DNA of 41,510 bases from Gymnopilus junonius (GCA_015501075.1 JADNYJ010000288.1:1-41510); one strand, 5' to 3'. Shown: positions 9,424-21,536, counted from the stretch's first letter. Numbers and translations are program-made. The notes: generated by a model not told the origin, from the sequence alone.

Positions 9424-10069
9424 ATGAGATACGACTCGGTCCTTACGCTGAACAATTCCACATCTGTTCTGGCAGGACAGAAGACGGATGAAATCAGCTT
9501 AGATTTGAGGTAGGATGTTGTGCCACTGCCCATAACATCCCAGTGATGAATGTCTGCTTCTTTTACCACTTCCTAGTTCTCGCAGCAAGATTGTCATCCG
9601 CCCCCTGCTTCAACGCCAAGCACCCTCCATCGCCACTGGCAAGGCTGTTATCCCTGGCCGCTCCATCTTCAGTAGTAAAAGCAACAAAAAAACTGACGCT
9701 GAGAGTCCAGTGGTTGATGCAAGACACCCAGAGCCAGCAAAGAGTGTTCTCAAAGCAAGTCGGACCTCTAGTCACAGCACCACTCCTCCGAAAAGAGATC
9801 GATCGTCTGGTCCTGCCAGAGATGGGAAGCTCGAAAAAGCCAAACTTGCGAAGGCTCATGCGACGGTGGAAAAACGTGTTCGAATAGCGGAACCATCAGA
9901 AACTGTCGTGACGACCCTGCCCTGTCCCAAACCTGCTGTGTCGTGTCCTGCAGCCTGTTCACCATATGCTGAGGAATGTGCAAAATGTGACTGCACCGTA
10001 AATGGTGCACCACCCTGCCAGAGATGCCAACTTTTGCTTTTAGCGGACAAGTACGTTCGATCCTCGTAG
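9424..10069 (+). CDS. Hypothetical small protein with Cys-rich C-terminus
   Basis: Two exons, 9424-9509 and 9577-10069, joined by a 67-nt GT-AG intron, give 192 residues. The N-terminal third (MRYDSVLTLNN... then KIVIRPLLQRQAP) is followed by a Lys/Ser/Thr-rich, probably disordered middle (KKTDAESPVVDARHPEP, STTPPKRDRSSG). The end has eleven cysteines, including SCPAACSPYAEECAKCDC and PPCQRCQLLLLADKY. The cysteine spacing resembles no zinc finger I can name. I do not recognise the family. The splice model is the only one that joins the start codon to the long frame without a stop, and the codon use is like the neighbouring host genes. Confidence 0.6.
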
Positions 10070-10623
10070 ATTTCGAATATGCTGACGAGGACGATCAGGT
10101 TCTGCGATCTCGTTTACCAACAATGCGAGAGATGGAATATCCAAATTTGAATTCTCCGTAGCGACAAGATCATTTGTACCCATAGTGCATCAAGCTAGAT
10201 AAATATGAGAGAACCTTCGAATGGGATATGTAATGCCCCACTTGCCTTATCTTTTTTCAGCAGTTTACATTGGTTGCGAGAATAGATCAGGACTGGGAAT
10301 CAAGTTAAAATTATAGCTACTCAAGGTGAATAAAACCAGTGGATGTGTGAGCCTCGATGCAGTGAAATGAGGCTTAAATGAGGCAAGAGTTGGAACTTGG
10401 CAAGAGGCAAGGTTGGCAGCCGGACGGATTCCGAGACGATTCGCGTTCTAGTCACGTGTATGCGTCAAATGTTTTCCAGGAGTCCAGGACCATGACGTCC
10501 AGAACCATACCTTCCATTGAACACTTCCTTACTATTCTGTGTAGCGCTGTAGGAGGCCGGCAGTGGCCTTCAGCTCCCTTTTTTGTCAAGAATCGGTCAA
10601 AGACTAGTTAGAACCTGTCGGGA
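10070..10623. other. Intergenic region upstream of MDM31
   Basis: Holds the 3' end of the upstream gene and the promoter of MDM31. No RNA gene or conserved ORF is seen. An open frame at 10378-10611 has no recognisable features and is taken as chance. Confidence 0.55.
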
Positions 10624-13228
10624 ATGCTCTCGTCTATACTCTCTGGCACCTCGCGTAGTTTTGGCCGTCAAATTCACCCGCAAAAAATCGGCAGTTCGAA
10701 CACGGCTATATTGGAGAGATATGTCGCCATCCGAAGATTTTTCAGGCATCAGCATGTCCTAACTTTACGATCTCTCCAACTTCCTTCGAGAACTATCACG
10801 ACGTATACAACGCGTACAATCTTACTCGGTCGTTACCCTCAACAAAATGGGATATACCCAACACGTCTTTTCTTACATCCGTCATGGTCCAAATCATTTG
10901 CTACAGGTACTGAAGTCTCAGAGAAAAAACCTCAAAACTCATCCAAGAACACGGAACCCCCGATGACGCCAAGATCCATCCTCCAGGAATACCAGTCAGC
11001 GAAGTAGACGCTCAATTGCCCCCTTCTCGCGATTACGAAAATTACTCTCGTTTCTTTCGAAGACTTGCCATGTCTCTGCCTCATGCACATAGGCCAACAC
11101 GAGATGAACTATTAAGCGTTGCCACAAGTTTCTGGCAACGACTGCGTATTCGATTTAAGTGGTTCACTGTGAGGTCGTTTCGCAAGTTCAATGCGGACGA
11201 TATTTCTGCTTTTGTTACCTGGTTTGTCATGAGCCAAACGTTATGGATATTGATTGGAACGTGCGTATACTCTTGACTCTTTTATATTGCGTCTCTAATG
11301 GTGTCATTACTTAGAACGACCTTCTTCTCTGTTATATTTGCAACAATTAACAGTTTGCAGCTTCAACGTGGGCATTACTGTAACTTTTATGTCACATTCT
11401 GATGTTTGGTTCAACAGGTTACGTTGCTCGAGCTATAAGCGACTATCTCACGTCTGAGACAGGCATTACAATAATTTTCGAGTCTGCCATTGTACCCAAA
11501 TGGAAAGATTCTCGGCTTTCTTTCAAAAATGTTTATGTTTCTCGCAGACCTTCTGACTCTCAAGTGCGAGATACACCTACCAGAATGCACGAGCACCTGA
11601 CAGCCGCCGGCTACGACGTTAGCAATCATCCTGGGTACCATCAAGTCGGGGAAGATGATGACGAACCTATTAAAACTCCAGGGACATTGAAAGATGAAGA
11701 TACTAATTATACCATGTTTGACCTAACAGTTGACTCCGTGGATGTAACTCTTTCTTTCAAAAGATGGTTGGATGGAAAGGGGCTTATTGAAAGCGCCGTG
11801 GTGAGAGGCGTGAGAGGTGTCGTTGGTAGGTGGCAGCTTCTGCGCAAATCCTGGACATTTCTCAATAGCCTTAGATCGCAGGAATGTATTCTGGGACCCA
11901 GACAATCCTCTTGACCCTGCCTTATTCCGCCACGACAGCCAACCTGGCGATTTTGAATTGGAAAGTCTTCAACTTGAGGACGTGCTCGTCACAGTTCACC
12001 AGCCAGGCGACTTCAGACCCTATACAGCATCAATCTTTCGAGCCGACATCCGATTATTTCGCAAGCGCTGGCTATTCTACGATTTTCTTTGCGCCGAAAA
12101 CGTGGTAGGACAATTCGATAACTGCCTGTTCAGCTTGCACAAGCCACAGAGTATCGGACGTACAAATGAAAAGGACCTCAAAGACGGTGATTGGGCAAGA
12201 ATGGTACTTCCCCCTCACGTCATCGTCATCTCAATGCTCAAACTTAGTTATACAGTCCCGCTTTCGGATCGATGGTGTCAACATTGATCACCTCCAGAAT
12301 TCAACCACAATGGAGGGCCCCATTTCGTGGATCACCTCAGGCAAGGTCGACGCAGTACTAGACATCAAATTCCCTCGGGAACCTAATGGCGATGTCCCAT
12401 TCAATGTCATACTGGGTGAAATCGCAGACGCCATATCTACTTCCCTTTCCAATAACGCAGATATCGCAAGGATCCCGGGTCAGAGAGAACTAGCAAAGCC
12501 TGCTTTGACGGTCCCTGAAAGCGAAGAAGAGGAAGAGAGAAGGCAAGATAATAAGCCCAAGGTTGTCATTGATATCGACCTAAGGTTCCGGGACCTGAAG
12601 GCTGCTGTTCCCATCTTCACTTCGGATTTGTCATATGTGAATAATGCCTTCATCAGACCTATCGTTGCTTTTATGAAGTGAGTGCAAATCTTGCGTTGCG
12701 TGATTCGGAACTCAGTCTACTGTTACAGTGCGAACCGTACGCTGATCCCGATCAATTGCAGAGTAGTAAAAGACCTCAGCGAGTTCGATGGTGCATGGAC
12801 AGTACGTTATTTGCATCAGTCAGTTAGTTGCTCTGTTACTGATCTATTCTCTTTGCTTAGATGTGGGAAAGTAAGCATGGAATTTTGACTCAACTTGCTT
12901 TGATTCTGACATAATTATTGCAGCTGGCCTTATGGATGAAATCTCACTCAAGGCAAGTCAGAGTTTCACCGACTCTATACTGTACCATTTACCCAATCAA
13001 ACTCTGTAGACTTATGAGGCTCTTGCATACCACGTCTCGCAGTCGCACATGAATCGACAGCGCATGAAGGCTGTCAGTTTATGGAGTCTCCAAAGAACAG
13101 CCAGCGCAGTCATGTCTGCTCTTCGAAGTATGACGGACCCAATGTCGGCGCAAATGAAAGAGGCGTACATACACGGTCAGCTACAGTCTGGCTTCTTCGA
13201 TGTTGTACCTCTAGATCCTGAAGTATGA
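10624..13228 (+). CDS. MDM31: Mitochondrial distribution and morphology protein Mdm31/32
   Basis: Inner mitochondrial membrane protein that in yeast is needed for mitochondrial shape, nucleoid organisation and lipid homeostasis. Ten exons: 10624-10906, 10948-11260, 11315-11367, 11418-11825, 11869-12203, 12256-12677, 12729-12801, 12861-12870, 12924-12952, 13010-13228; total 714 codons plus TGA, phases consistent. The N-terminus is basic and Arg/Ser-rich like a presequence. A membrane segment (FVTWFVMSQTLWILIGTTTF) follows at about residues 180-200. Family blocks: IIFESAIVPKWKD, SFKNVYVSRRP, FDLTVDSVDVTLSF, GDFELESLQLEDVLVTVHQP, RKRWLFYDFL, SRFRIDGVNIDHL. The first intron (10907-10947) is the least sure. 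The intron at 12953-13009 is GC-AG, and exon 8 is only 10 nt. Confidence 0.92.
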
Positions 13229-13395
13229 CAAATCGGCAGGAGCAGGAGCACATCCGAATCGGGAGCTGGACGCGATCGCCGATCATGAGCCGCGGAGTTT
13301 CGAGGCAATTAAGACGCGCTTAAAATAGTTTCCCATGGTAAATAGTTGTCTCCAGACCTTCCGATATTACCCCTCTTACTTCTTGACCACTTACA

Positions 13396-15163
13396 ATGAA
13401 TTCCATCCTTGAAGTCGGATATAATTTGCTCGATAGAGTACGGTATCTTCTTTCTGCGACATCGCTTGTCACTGACCTCTGCCCCCAATAGGGGCTTGTT
13501 CCTGATTTTATAATTCGTATTGCCATACGCCTTCTTTTGCGTCAACGGCTGCGCGAAATCAATGCAGGATCATTTGAAGCCAACCATGAAGCTAAGATGA
13601 AGTGGATCGAGGAGATCCGCTCACGGCATACGATAGCGGACGTGCCAGAGAAGGCCAACGAGCAGCATTACGAGGTAGGCCAGTCGTAAAAATTCTGAGT
13701 AGTTGGGATGGTGACGAGGCGGTGAAGGTGTCGACAGAGTTCATTCTTTCTACGCTTGGGCCGTATGGAAAGTACTCGTCATGTTTATATCCAACTGGAA
13801 AGGAGACACTTGCGGAAGCGGAAAGGCTGATGTTTGAAAGTTACTGCACTAAGGCACAATTGAGGAACGGCCTTGATATTCTTGACTTGGGTTGTGGCAT
13901 GTACAACGTCTTCTCTTTTGTTTGAAATGATTCGTTAACTCCTTTCCAGGATGGGGAAGTTTGTCATTATTTCTCGCGGAGGTGCGTCTAATTTCGTTCG
14001 CTATCCTCCCTGTTCTTTAACGGGCTCGGGTTCGACTTTTACAGAAATATCCCAATTCCCGCATCACTGGCCTATCAAACTCATCAACTCAAAAGCAGCA
14101 CATAGATGTAACTGCTAAGCAACGAGGGCTAACTAACATAGAGGTGGGTCAATATGCCAAGTGACATTGTATCCAAACTCTCACAATTTCTTGGACATAG
14201 ATCATCACTGCGGATGTCAATACTCATGACTTTGATTCTTCGGCAAGGTAATGGTCCCATCTGTAAATACGGCCCCGCCAGCTGTTTAATCACGCGAGTT
14301 TGTAGATTTGACAGAATATTAAGCATCGAAGTAACTTTTATCCTATCATTTTCAATTGGCGTGAGCGTGACTTCTGATCCAAATTCAGATGTTCGAGCAC
14401 ATGAAAAATTACCAAGTCCTGTTTCAGAAAGTGTCTACCTGGCTGCGTCCCAAAGAAAACAAGAAGTCGGCGGAAGAGACGGATGAATCGCTCTTGTTCA
14501 TTCATATATTCTGTCATCGGACAACACCATATCATTTTGTTGAAGATGACGGTTGGATGGCGAAAAACTTTTTTTCTGGTAAGTCAATTTCTTTGGAAAC
14601 AATCCCAGGATGTTAATATGACCTAAAGGGGGGACAATGCCGTCCCATGACCTTTTTGTATGTTGTTCATTTAGCCCTCGACACCCTCTAGCTGAATCCT
14701 GATTTTATCCTAGCTGTATTTCCAGTCTGATCTAACCCTTCTGAGAAGTTGGTACTTGCCTGGCACTCACTACTCTCGTACACTGGAAGACTGGCTTCAG
14801 CTACAGGACAAGAATGGGAAGAGTATGTATTTCTTGCAAACTATAAAGGTCGTTGAACACCAATTTTCTGCCTAAACTTACTCAGAAGGACTATCGGAAT
14901 TACAAAAAGACGCCGTTCAGAAAGGCCATGTAGCGATCGAGGGAAAAAAAACCTTCTACAGGTATGGAAATGTGTGTATTACAAGCAAGGAACAGGTCTT
15001 GATTGGGATTTGTTTGTAGGTTCCGGGTTTTCTATATGGCATGCTCAGAATTATTCAGAATGGATAAAGGAGAACAGTAAGAATTTCATTTCTAGGCTGC
15101 ATCAGACACCTTACTACATTCTTCAGATGGGGTGTGGGCCACTACCTTTTCAAGGCGGAGTGA
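13396..15163 (+). CDS. Cyclopropane-fatty-acyl-phospholipid synthase-like SAM methyltransferase
   Basis: SAM-dependent methyltransferase of the CFA-synthase/coclaurine-N-methyltransferase-like group found in fungi; the substrate is unknown. Thirteen exons: 13396-13437, 13492-13674, 13728-13896, 13950-13981, 14045-14143, 14201-14247, 14306-14330, 14389-14578, 14629-14657, 14714-14822, 14886-14961, 15020-15076, 15127-15163; 364 residues, all phases consistent. Landmarks: EKANEQHYEVSTEF, LGPYGKYSSCLYP, the SAM-binding DLGCGWGSLSLFLA (made only if the intron 13897-13949 is GC-AG), FDRILSIEMFEHMKNY, FIHIFCHRTTPYHF, FFSGGTMPSHDL and RVFYMACSELF, ending WGVGHYLFKAE. Start chosen because MNSILEVGYNLLDRGLVPDF fits the family N-terminus. 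The acceptor before exon 3 could also be 9 nt upstream. Confidence 0.9.
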
Positions 15164-15354
15164 AAGACCTCCGACAACATTTGGATGCACTTAAATTGCT
15201 TCAGGAGTCAATGCAGTAAGTAGTCCACGAAACATTGAGATACCTCGGAATGTGCATTCATCAGATAATCATAATACAAGTGTGTATAACATTACAAATA
15301 GACAATAATCTTCGCGCCACAATTTGAGCCACCTATATGTCACAACTACCTGGT
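15164..15354. other. Convergent intergenic region
   Basis: 191 bp between the stop codons of the methyltransferase gene and the Bax-inhibitor-like gene. It should contain both 3' ends; an AT-rich stretch (15250-15310) is present. No gene is seen. Confidence 0.6.
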
Positions 15355-16695
15355 TTAATTATCTTGCAGATCTTGAAGGAGGCGCAAGATATTGATGACT
15401 AGAAAATAATATCAGTGAGGTAGCACGTCCAATTATGTAAAAGGTAGTGCATACAGAGATTTATGAAGCTATAAAGTAAAGGGAAAAACGGGCGATCAGC
15501 CGATATACAGCAGAGTGTGCGCCTGGACTTACTCGAGATAGAGACTGATAGAAGCCATGATGTATTCATCCGGCGACAGGCGCTTATTGATGAGGTAGGT
15601 GTCGTAGACAACATAGCCACTGAAGATAAGGCAACCTCCAAGTGCGAAGATAATATCCATGGTGCGGCCAAAGGGAATGAAAATACCGACGAGGCCCGCC
15701 ACCACTGGTGACATAGAGTCAAACAACGATGGCATTGACCAAAGCATGAAGTGCTCACATAAAGCCATCAAAGCACCGAATAGGAATGGTCCCATTCCAG
15801 AAAAGTCATACTGAAATGAATGTGATAAGTACTACACTGTAATGAACTGAAGGACAGAGGCACACCTTGGATTGGAACGTAAATAAGGTCAGACCAAGGA
15901 AGACGCCGGAAGTGATAAGTCTGGTGGCAATCAGCAGAGTGCAGCTCATGATTAGTAAAAGGAACATACAAAGCTTGGAGTACAAGGGTGTTACGAGAGA
16001 AAGAAACGGCAACACCGAGGGTGAAAGCTTCCATTAGGGTGAAGGTCGACAAGAGAACGAGATTCCATGGATGAGTATGACGCTTCCAGAACAACAACCC
16101 GAGATTTATTAAGGTTGCAAACATCGGGACGTAGAAGGCCCAGACGCTATAAATACAAAAATGCAGTGAGAATCTGGGGTAATATAGCTTGCAACAACAC
16201 TCACTGGGTTTGAACCCAGAATATGGTGTCCGGTGATTGAGAGATAATACCACCAACAATAGTCGTAGCGGCCTGAGAATCAGGTTAGTGAAGGATAACG
16301 GAAGGCTTGCATTGTGTTTACTATTTGACAGACTACGGGGAGAAACAAATGAGGCCAAACCACCCTGTGAGGACCGAGATCAATGACTTACGGAGGATGG
16401 TGTAAACTTTACGGATGAAAGCATTACGGATATCAGGGGAACTTTCGGACACAGAAACACCATACTAACGAAGTGAGTCATATATTAGATTCTGTCAGGG
16501 GAGAACTTGTGTAGGTTGGTATACCTTGAAGTCATCTGGGAGGTCTCCTTGGGCAGGCTGGTTGTAGATACCTCCACCAGCCGAGGTGCTTGCTAACAAA
16601 GGTTCGCGAGCCTCTTCGTCGACGCCTTGGTAATTGGCTCGTTTTGGGGACCCAGCTGATCCGTACGCAGGGGGTGGAACGGGATAGTTGCTCAT
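15355..16695 (-). CDS. BXI1: Bax inhibitor-1 / TMBIM family membrane protein
   Basis: Multi-pass ER/vacuole membrane protein of the BI-1 (TMBIM/Lifeguard) family, linked in yeast to calcium handling and cell-death control. Ten exons on the minus strand: 16525-16695, 16392-16464, 16322-16332, 16205-16272, 15970-16146, 15866-15920, 15759-15810, 15533-15704, 15455-15468, 15355-15398; 278 residues, usual length. A Pro/Tyr-rich cytosolic N-terminus (MSNYPVPPPAYGSAG) leads to DDFKYGVSVSESSPDIRNAFIRKVY, the family entry motif. Then seven hydrophobic segments, TLMEAFTLGVAVSF, GVFLGLTLFTFQSKYDFSGM, SGYVVYDTYLINKRLSPDEY and the ending DFINLFINILRLL. Exons 3 and 9 are only 11 and 14 nt. The 54-nt intron at 15705-15758 has no stop in frame. 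Divergent from the coiled-coil gene. Confidence 0.93.
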
Positions 16696-17026
16696 GATGG
16701 TGGTTCGTGAACAAGTGAAAGACGATGACGCCCAGACTAACCGCTCCGGGACACGAACGTGCTGACTAATCATAGGAGTCCTTCCTAGGTATGTACCACA
16801 AATCAACTCTGTCCTACGTAAATGACAAAGACGGGCTCATGGTTGCTACCATTGAATTCCTCTTGCCCAATGCTTTAACGCAGGAATCGACAGAATTCCT
16901 CGAGTGGGCAATATGACTCTTAGCTCAATGCCTGCACTCAAAATTTGAAGGCTCGTCAGCCGCCGCAGTTGCTATAAATTCAGCAGTTTCAAATAAGGAT
17001 GGTTAGGAATTGTAAGTATTCTCAGT
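16696..17026. promoter_or_regulatory. Divergent promoter region
   Basis: About 330 bp between the start of the Bax-inhibitor-like gene (minus) and the coiled-coil gene (plus). A CTATAAATT box at 16971-16979 could be the core promoter of the plus-strand gene. No ORF is supported here. Confidence 0.45.
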
Positions 17027-20000
17027 ATGGTCGTCTCTATTTCCTCCTCCGTCATTCATTTGAAAGCTCCTGGACTACTCCCCGATGTACAACATTCTTT
17101 TCGCCAATCATATTTGACTTGTTCAACCTCCATGCCCGACTGCAATAAACCGGTCTTGGGTGACGTGCTGAGCCTCATTTCGTCGTCCTTGTCTCGGAAC
17201 CTTCAACCTCTTTCTACTTTTACCATCGCGATCAACGTCTTAAAGGCGCAGCTCGTGCAGCTTAAGCATCGCGTCTGTTCCTTGGAAGCTGAGAACGATG
17301 AGCTTAAGCATGCAAATACGATGTATCATTCAGATCTATCGGCTCTCAACGAAGAGATCAGAAAACTCCGGATCGATTACTACGAGGAACTGGACCATAG
17401 ACGTAGGCGTGGCGAAATTTGAAGGATGGCAATGACGACGCCAGGACTCTTAGATCCAAGCTTGCTGAAGCAGATACCTTTATTCAGGCCATTGCTGACC
17501 TCAAACTCGGTGGAACAGCGCTTGACGGAGCAGTCCAAGCTCTGGAGGGGGGTTGCAGTGCTGAAGAGGCGCTTGTCGAATCAGTCATGGCAGCTTCAAC
17601 CAGAAAGGGTTCTGCATGGTCCCGGATCGTTCCAGCAATTGTCGGACCTCGCAGCGCTGAACAATATCTATCTTCTGTTCAAGTGAACCTGAAAGCGAGG
17701 AAAGAGCTTTACGACCGCCAGATCCTATCTGGGCCCGGCCAGTTCAACAATAAGGTGCAGCTTGACAATTGCGAGGTAGCGGTGCCTCCCCCTTCGCAGC
17801 TCTCAAATATCTGTGTCGAGATTCTCGGAGAAATGGATCCCCACTGCCTGCCGATCACCAGACACCGCGCTGAATCCCAAGATCGAACCTCGAACCCTGT
17901 CGATTGTAAAGCCCTTGAGGTTTGTCATCTCACTACACCTGCATGTCATTCTCATTCATCCAATTACTTTTCAGACGTCCTACCATGCTAGCGGGGCCTT
18001 GGATTGCGACGCCTCTGCGGATGTCAACCTCCCATGCACTCCTGTGAAAACCTCTCCCGAAAGTCAACTCGGCAAGATTCAACCCAAAGATGGCAATAAA
18101 AACTCCCTGCCCGACAGCCTCAAGCGAATCAAGAAATCTCAACAAGCTCGTGTACAGTCAAAATCCCCGCCTGCCTCTTATACTGCTCCAACAGGACAGT
18201 CTAAGAAGGTCGTCAAAGCTTGGCTCGCGACCAACGCGTCTATTACTCCATCCCGGGCCAGTCCTCCGATTCGCCAAGCCGCTCCTATCGAAACACCTAT
18301 CTCACGTTCCAAGGCTATTTCGTATTCCAAATCAAATAACGATGGACCGTCGCACAAGAGCTCAACGCGTCGCCCGACTCCAAAGGCCTCCGCACCTTCC
18401 TCTCCCATCCGGTCGAGGTTGTCAACTCCCAGGACTAATGCTTTCAAAAGACTTGACCACAGATCTATCAGTCATGTAGGCAAGTATATGGTCAAAGAAA
18501 GCTCCAAACGGGTGCCTACCGCAAGCCAATCACCAGCAAGCTCAAGGCCCATCGCTAAGGATTCAAAGAAGAGGCGAGGCGTCATTATGGTTAGAAAAGA
18601 CGCCATCGAGACTTTGGTAGGTAACCCTGGTTTATATTATTTTTTGGTCATCTCAATTCTAAGAAAATGTCGTAAAGACCGAAGAGGTCCCCAGGGCACA
18701 CAAGGCCAAGGTTGATCATCCGCCGACAACCTCCCCACTCTCTTCATCTCCAAATGTCTTTGTGGTGGAAAGCAAAGCCAAGTTTGAAGACCCTAGAATT
18801 AACAGGAACAAGACGACGGCAAATACCACCAGGGAATGTAGAAGCGAGGAACTTGAGGAGGGTCAGAACGTCATATCTCCTGCAGCCTCTCAGGATCAAG
18901 TTGATGTTACAGAAGCAAACCGATCTCTGTCTTCTGAAGTGGTAGTTGCACGGCTTGTCGAGGCCTTCAGCGATAGCGACCTTGGTTCTCTTGAAATGTC
19001 TGACAGTGATGCTTCCGACCTGCGTGAGCACATTCGCTTGGTCTTCCAGGGAAACTCAGACAGGGTCTCTGGGAACCCATTTATCTTCCCCTGTCTGCAT
19101 CAAAGTATGGAAGAGCTTGCTGTGCCAGAGGCAGTTCGCAGTGAGACTTTCGAGATCGTGAAAGAGAAATCCCCCTTCCCTTGTCGTGATGATTTCGAGT
19201 CTACGCCTGTAGCTCGTGTTCGTCGTTTCTCTCGACCCGAAACCCCTACGCCAACACCTAGATCGCTATTTTTCCTACCTGGCTGTAGCAGTAACGAACA
19301 CGACGCGCTAACTGACGCAACTTCTCAAATTGTGATGAGGTTTTCGTCTGACTTTGTAGGGCAGAATTTTGGTAGATCATCATTCCCTGTAGCTGGTTCG
19401 TTGACTCGTAAGCCCACCTCCAAATCAAGCTCTAGGCTGACACCTCCAGTGTCACGCGCAGTACCTCCAGGGAGTGAGGTATCCAGTGAAATTAGCAAGT
19501 CAACCGTTTCCAATGCTCGCCTTTCGAAGTCACAGAAACAACCAAATCGTACCCCAAATGAAGGCACAAATGCGTCAATGGCCAACGTTATAAATGAGCG
19601 AGACATGGGGGCTGTAACTTCTCCAAACAAAATTACAGAAAGCCATATACCTGTCGCTTCAATGGATCAAAATATGTTGACGGATGTTCAACTACTGCGC
19701 TCGAACGCTGCTTTGCTGCATTCTCCGTGGTCGCCAACCCTGGTCACAGATGATGTTATCTTAATCGGTTCCAGTTCCAGCGAGATTGAGGCTCCTGCTG
19801 GCCAAATTACTGAGACTAGTTCTACTATTTCCCCGCCTCCACTGTATAGTCCAAACCAACGCCAACAAATGCTCAGCTCACGTTCTCCCTTACCTTCGAC
19901 GCTGCCAAGGCCTAGAGCTGAGTCGCTCACAGAGGCTGCGTCACCGTCACAATTCACCACGAAAGCGAGGTCGAATACCATCGACCTTTATCTTCCTACA

Positions 20001-20438
20001 CCGCAATCTCCTCTTTCCCGCCTCGTTACCGACTTCGCTGGAGGGCCCAGAGCTCGAGCAAAAGCAGGCTCAGTGATGTCGTCCCCTTCCCGCCAGTTAA
20101 CTTTAAAGTCTCGGCCTTTTGGAGAGAACTTTCTAACGATGGACTCTAGAAAGCCGTTTTCTAAGGACAAAGCGGTCATCACTAAACCCATCCTTCCTTT
20201 GCGTATCAATAAAAAATCATCATCGACCAAGTCAAAGTATTCCCCAGTACCTGACAAGGGTCATTTATTATCGGCCACCTCACTCATCTCAACGGCTCCT
20301 ATCCCTCATAATCAAAGAGTTACCAGCTCTACTGCTTCATTGATTCCCAACTGGTCGACAACTACGAGGAATGGTGCTCTCACTCCTCTGCAGTGTAGAA
20401 AGTTATTCAATAATAGTATGAGTATGGCGGTTCGGTGA
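17027..20438 (+). CDS. Large coiled-coil and disordered protein, with an apparent frameshift
   Basis: Not recognised. Frames: 17027-17418, then 17419-17919, 17975-18616 and 18678-20438, with GT-AG introns 17920-17974 and 18617-18677. A leucine-rich coiled coil (INVLKAQLVQLKHRVCSLEA, then ENDELKHANTMYHSDLSALN) covers roughly 17235-17400. A helical/basic segment follows, and then about 750 residues rich in Ser, Pro, Thr and Lys with many SP/TP sites (RPTPKASAPSSPIRSR, PETPTPTPRSL, LPTPQSPLSR), typical of a disordered phosphoprotein. The first and second frames meet at GGCGAAATTTG (17411-17421) one base out of register, with no plausible intron between. One extra A in the A-run would join them. 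Start could also be the ATG at 17132. A coiled coil plus basic tail recalls shugoshin, but I see no shugoshin motif. Confidence 0.7.
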
Positions 20439-20535
20439 TGTTCGTCCGTGAAATGTAAATATTATTGGGTTCTCCATTGGTTCCCTACGTGAAAATGGAT
20501 GCCGTTGGAGAATATACAGGAAAGAATTCCAATTC
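20439..20535. other. Short convergent spacer
   Basis: 97 bp between two converging stop codons. It includes TATTATTGGG at 20459-20468 and nothing that looks like a gene. The two transcripts probably overlap in their 3' UTRs. Confidence 0.5.
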
Positions 20536-21536
20536 TCAGCCGCCGTACGGCGGTAAACCCCACTGTTCTGGCAAGAAGTGCTCTAACGAACTAATCACGC
20601 AGTCAGCTATTTCAGTGACGCTATGATTCAACTTCAAGAGGTTTGGATCAGGGACCCATATTACTGATTGTCAAGAAAAGAGGTCTGTAGTCAATGTCGA
20701 TTTACTGCAAACAGATGATAGAACCCACCCGACATCCCAGCGCGTTTTCCAGCTTGCATTCCTGAGACAGCGTCTTCGAAGATCAAGCCTTTTGACCGTT
20801 CTTTGATCTGTTGTTCACTAGGTGTCTCATCGGGGCTGCCAACGTTTCTTCCCAGGAATGTGGCTGCAGTGACGAGGAAGATATCGGGGGCGGGTTTTCC
20901 CTTCATATGATATTGCTGATCGTCGCCGCAGACGATCTTGCCGTCAAAGCAACCGAATACGTCCCGTAAATGGGCAGTTTTTAGTTCAAAGTTTCTCCGC
21001 CGAGAACTTGTGGCGACCGCCATTGGGATATCGTGTTGCTTTAAATGGTGTACGAGCCTGCGGATGCCCGGCATGAGGGGCACTGTAGGCCAGAGCCTAT
21101 CCTGTACGAGATTTCTCTCCACAAGGAACTCGTCGACACCAATTGGAATGTCTGGAAAGAATGAAAGAGTGTGGACTCCTGCCTCTCTTTCAGCTAGGAT
21201 GATTCAGTTTAAACGGTGGGTGACAAGTAAAATCTGCTGCGCACGTTTGCCCATGCATCCAGCTTTGATATCCCATGTCATTTCTTTACCATATCTCCCG
21301 AGCACTTCATCTACGCCAAAACATTGCATCATGTACTTCACGGATGTATAAGGTCAGATATGAGCAAGGGTGTCAACTAACTGGTTGCGATTGTGTAGAT
21401 CCTCTCGGAATCGAGCATGAGGCCTATGCATGCCACGTGTGAGGCAACAAAAGTATCGAGCTCCGTGAAAATAAGTACCGTCCATGTCAAACAAGACATA
21501 TTCGACTTTCGCCCTGGGAGACGTGGATTCTGACAT
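20536..21536 (-). CDS. HAD-like hydrolase (GS1 / pseudouridine-5'-phosphatase-like)
   Basis: Haloacid-dehalogenase-type phosphatase, probably acting on a small phosphate ester; the exact substrate cannot be told. Five exons on the minus strand: 21479-21536, 21382-21423, 21245-21310, 20729-21193, 20536-20663; 252 residues. All HAD motifs are present: motif I FDMDGLMLDSE (split by the first intron after DMDG), motif II AVATSSRRR, motif III Lys in KGKPAPDIF, and motif IV GLIFEDAVSGMQAGKRAGM. The cap carries CMGKPEREAG and SFFPDIPIGVDEFL, and the end is SVIWVPDPNLL, all typical of fungal GS1-like proteins. An upstream in-frame ATG at 21584 is possible but would leave only 18 bp to the other gene's first ATG. 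Confidence 0.92.

Noticed and set aside
10378..10611. Short ORF upstream of MDM31
   Set aside because: No start context, splice links or family features; it lies in the expected promoter region.
11261..11276. MDM31 read as several separate short ORFs
   Set aside because: Splicing with short introns gives one 714-residue frame with consistent phases and family motifs in order.
13675..13727. Acceptor at 13718 (9 nt upstream) for exon 3 of the methyltransferase
   Set aside because: It is in frame, but adds three residues inside the conserved HYEVST stretch; the acceptor at 13727 fits the family better. Not fully excluded.
17027..20438. Shugoshin identity for the coiled-coil gene
   Set aside because: N-terminal coiled coil and long Ser/Pro-rich tail fit in outline, but no conserved shugoshin N-terminal or basic C-terminal motif was seen.
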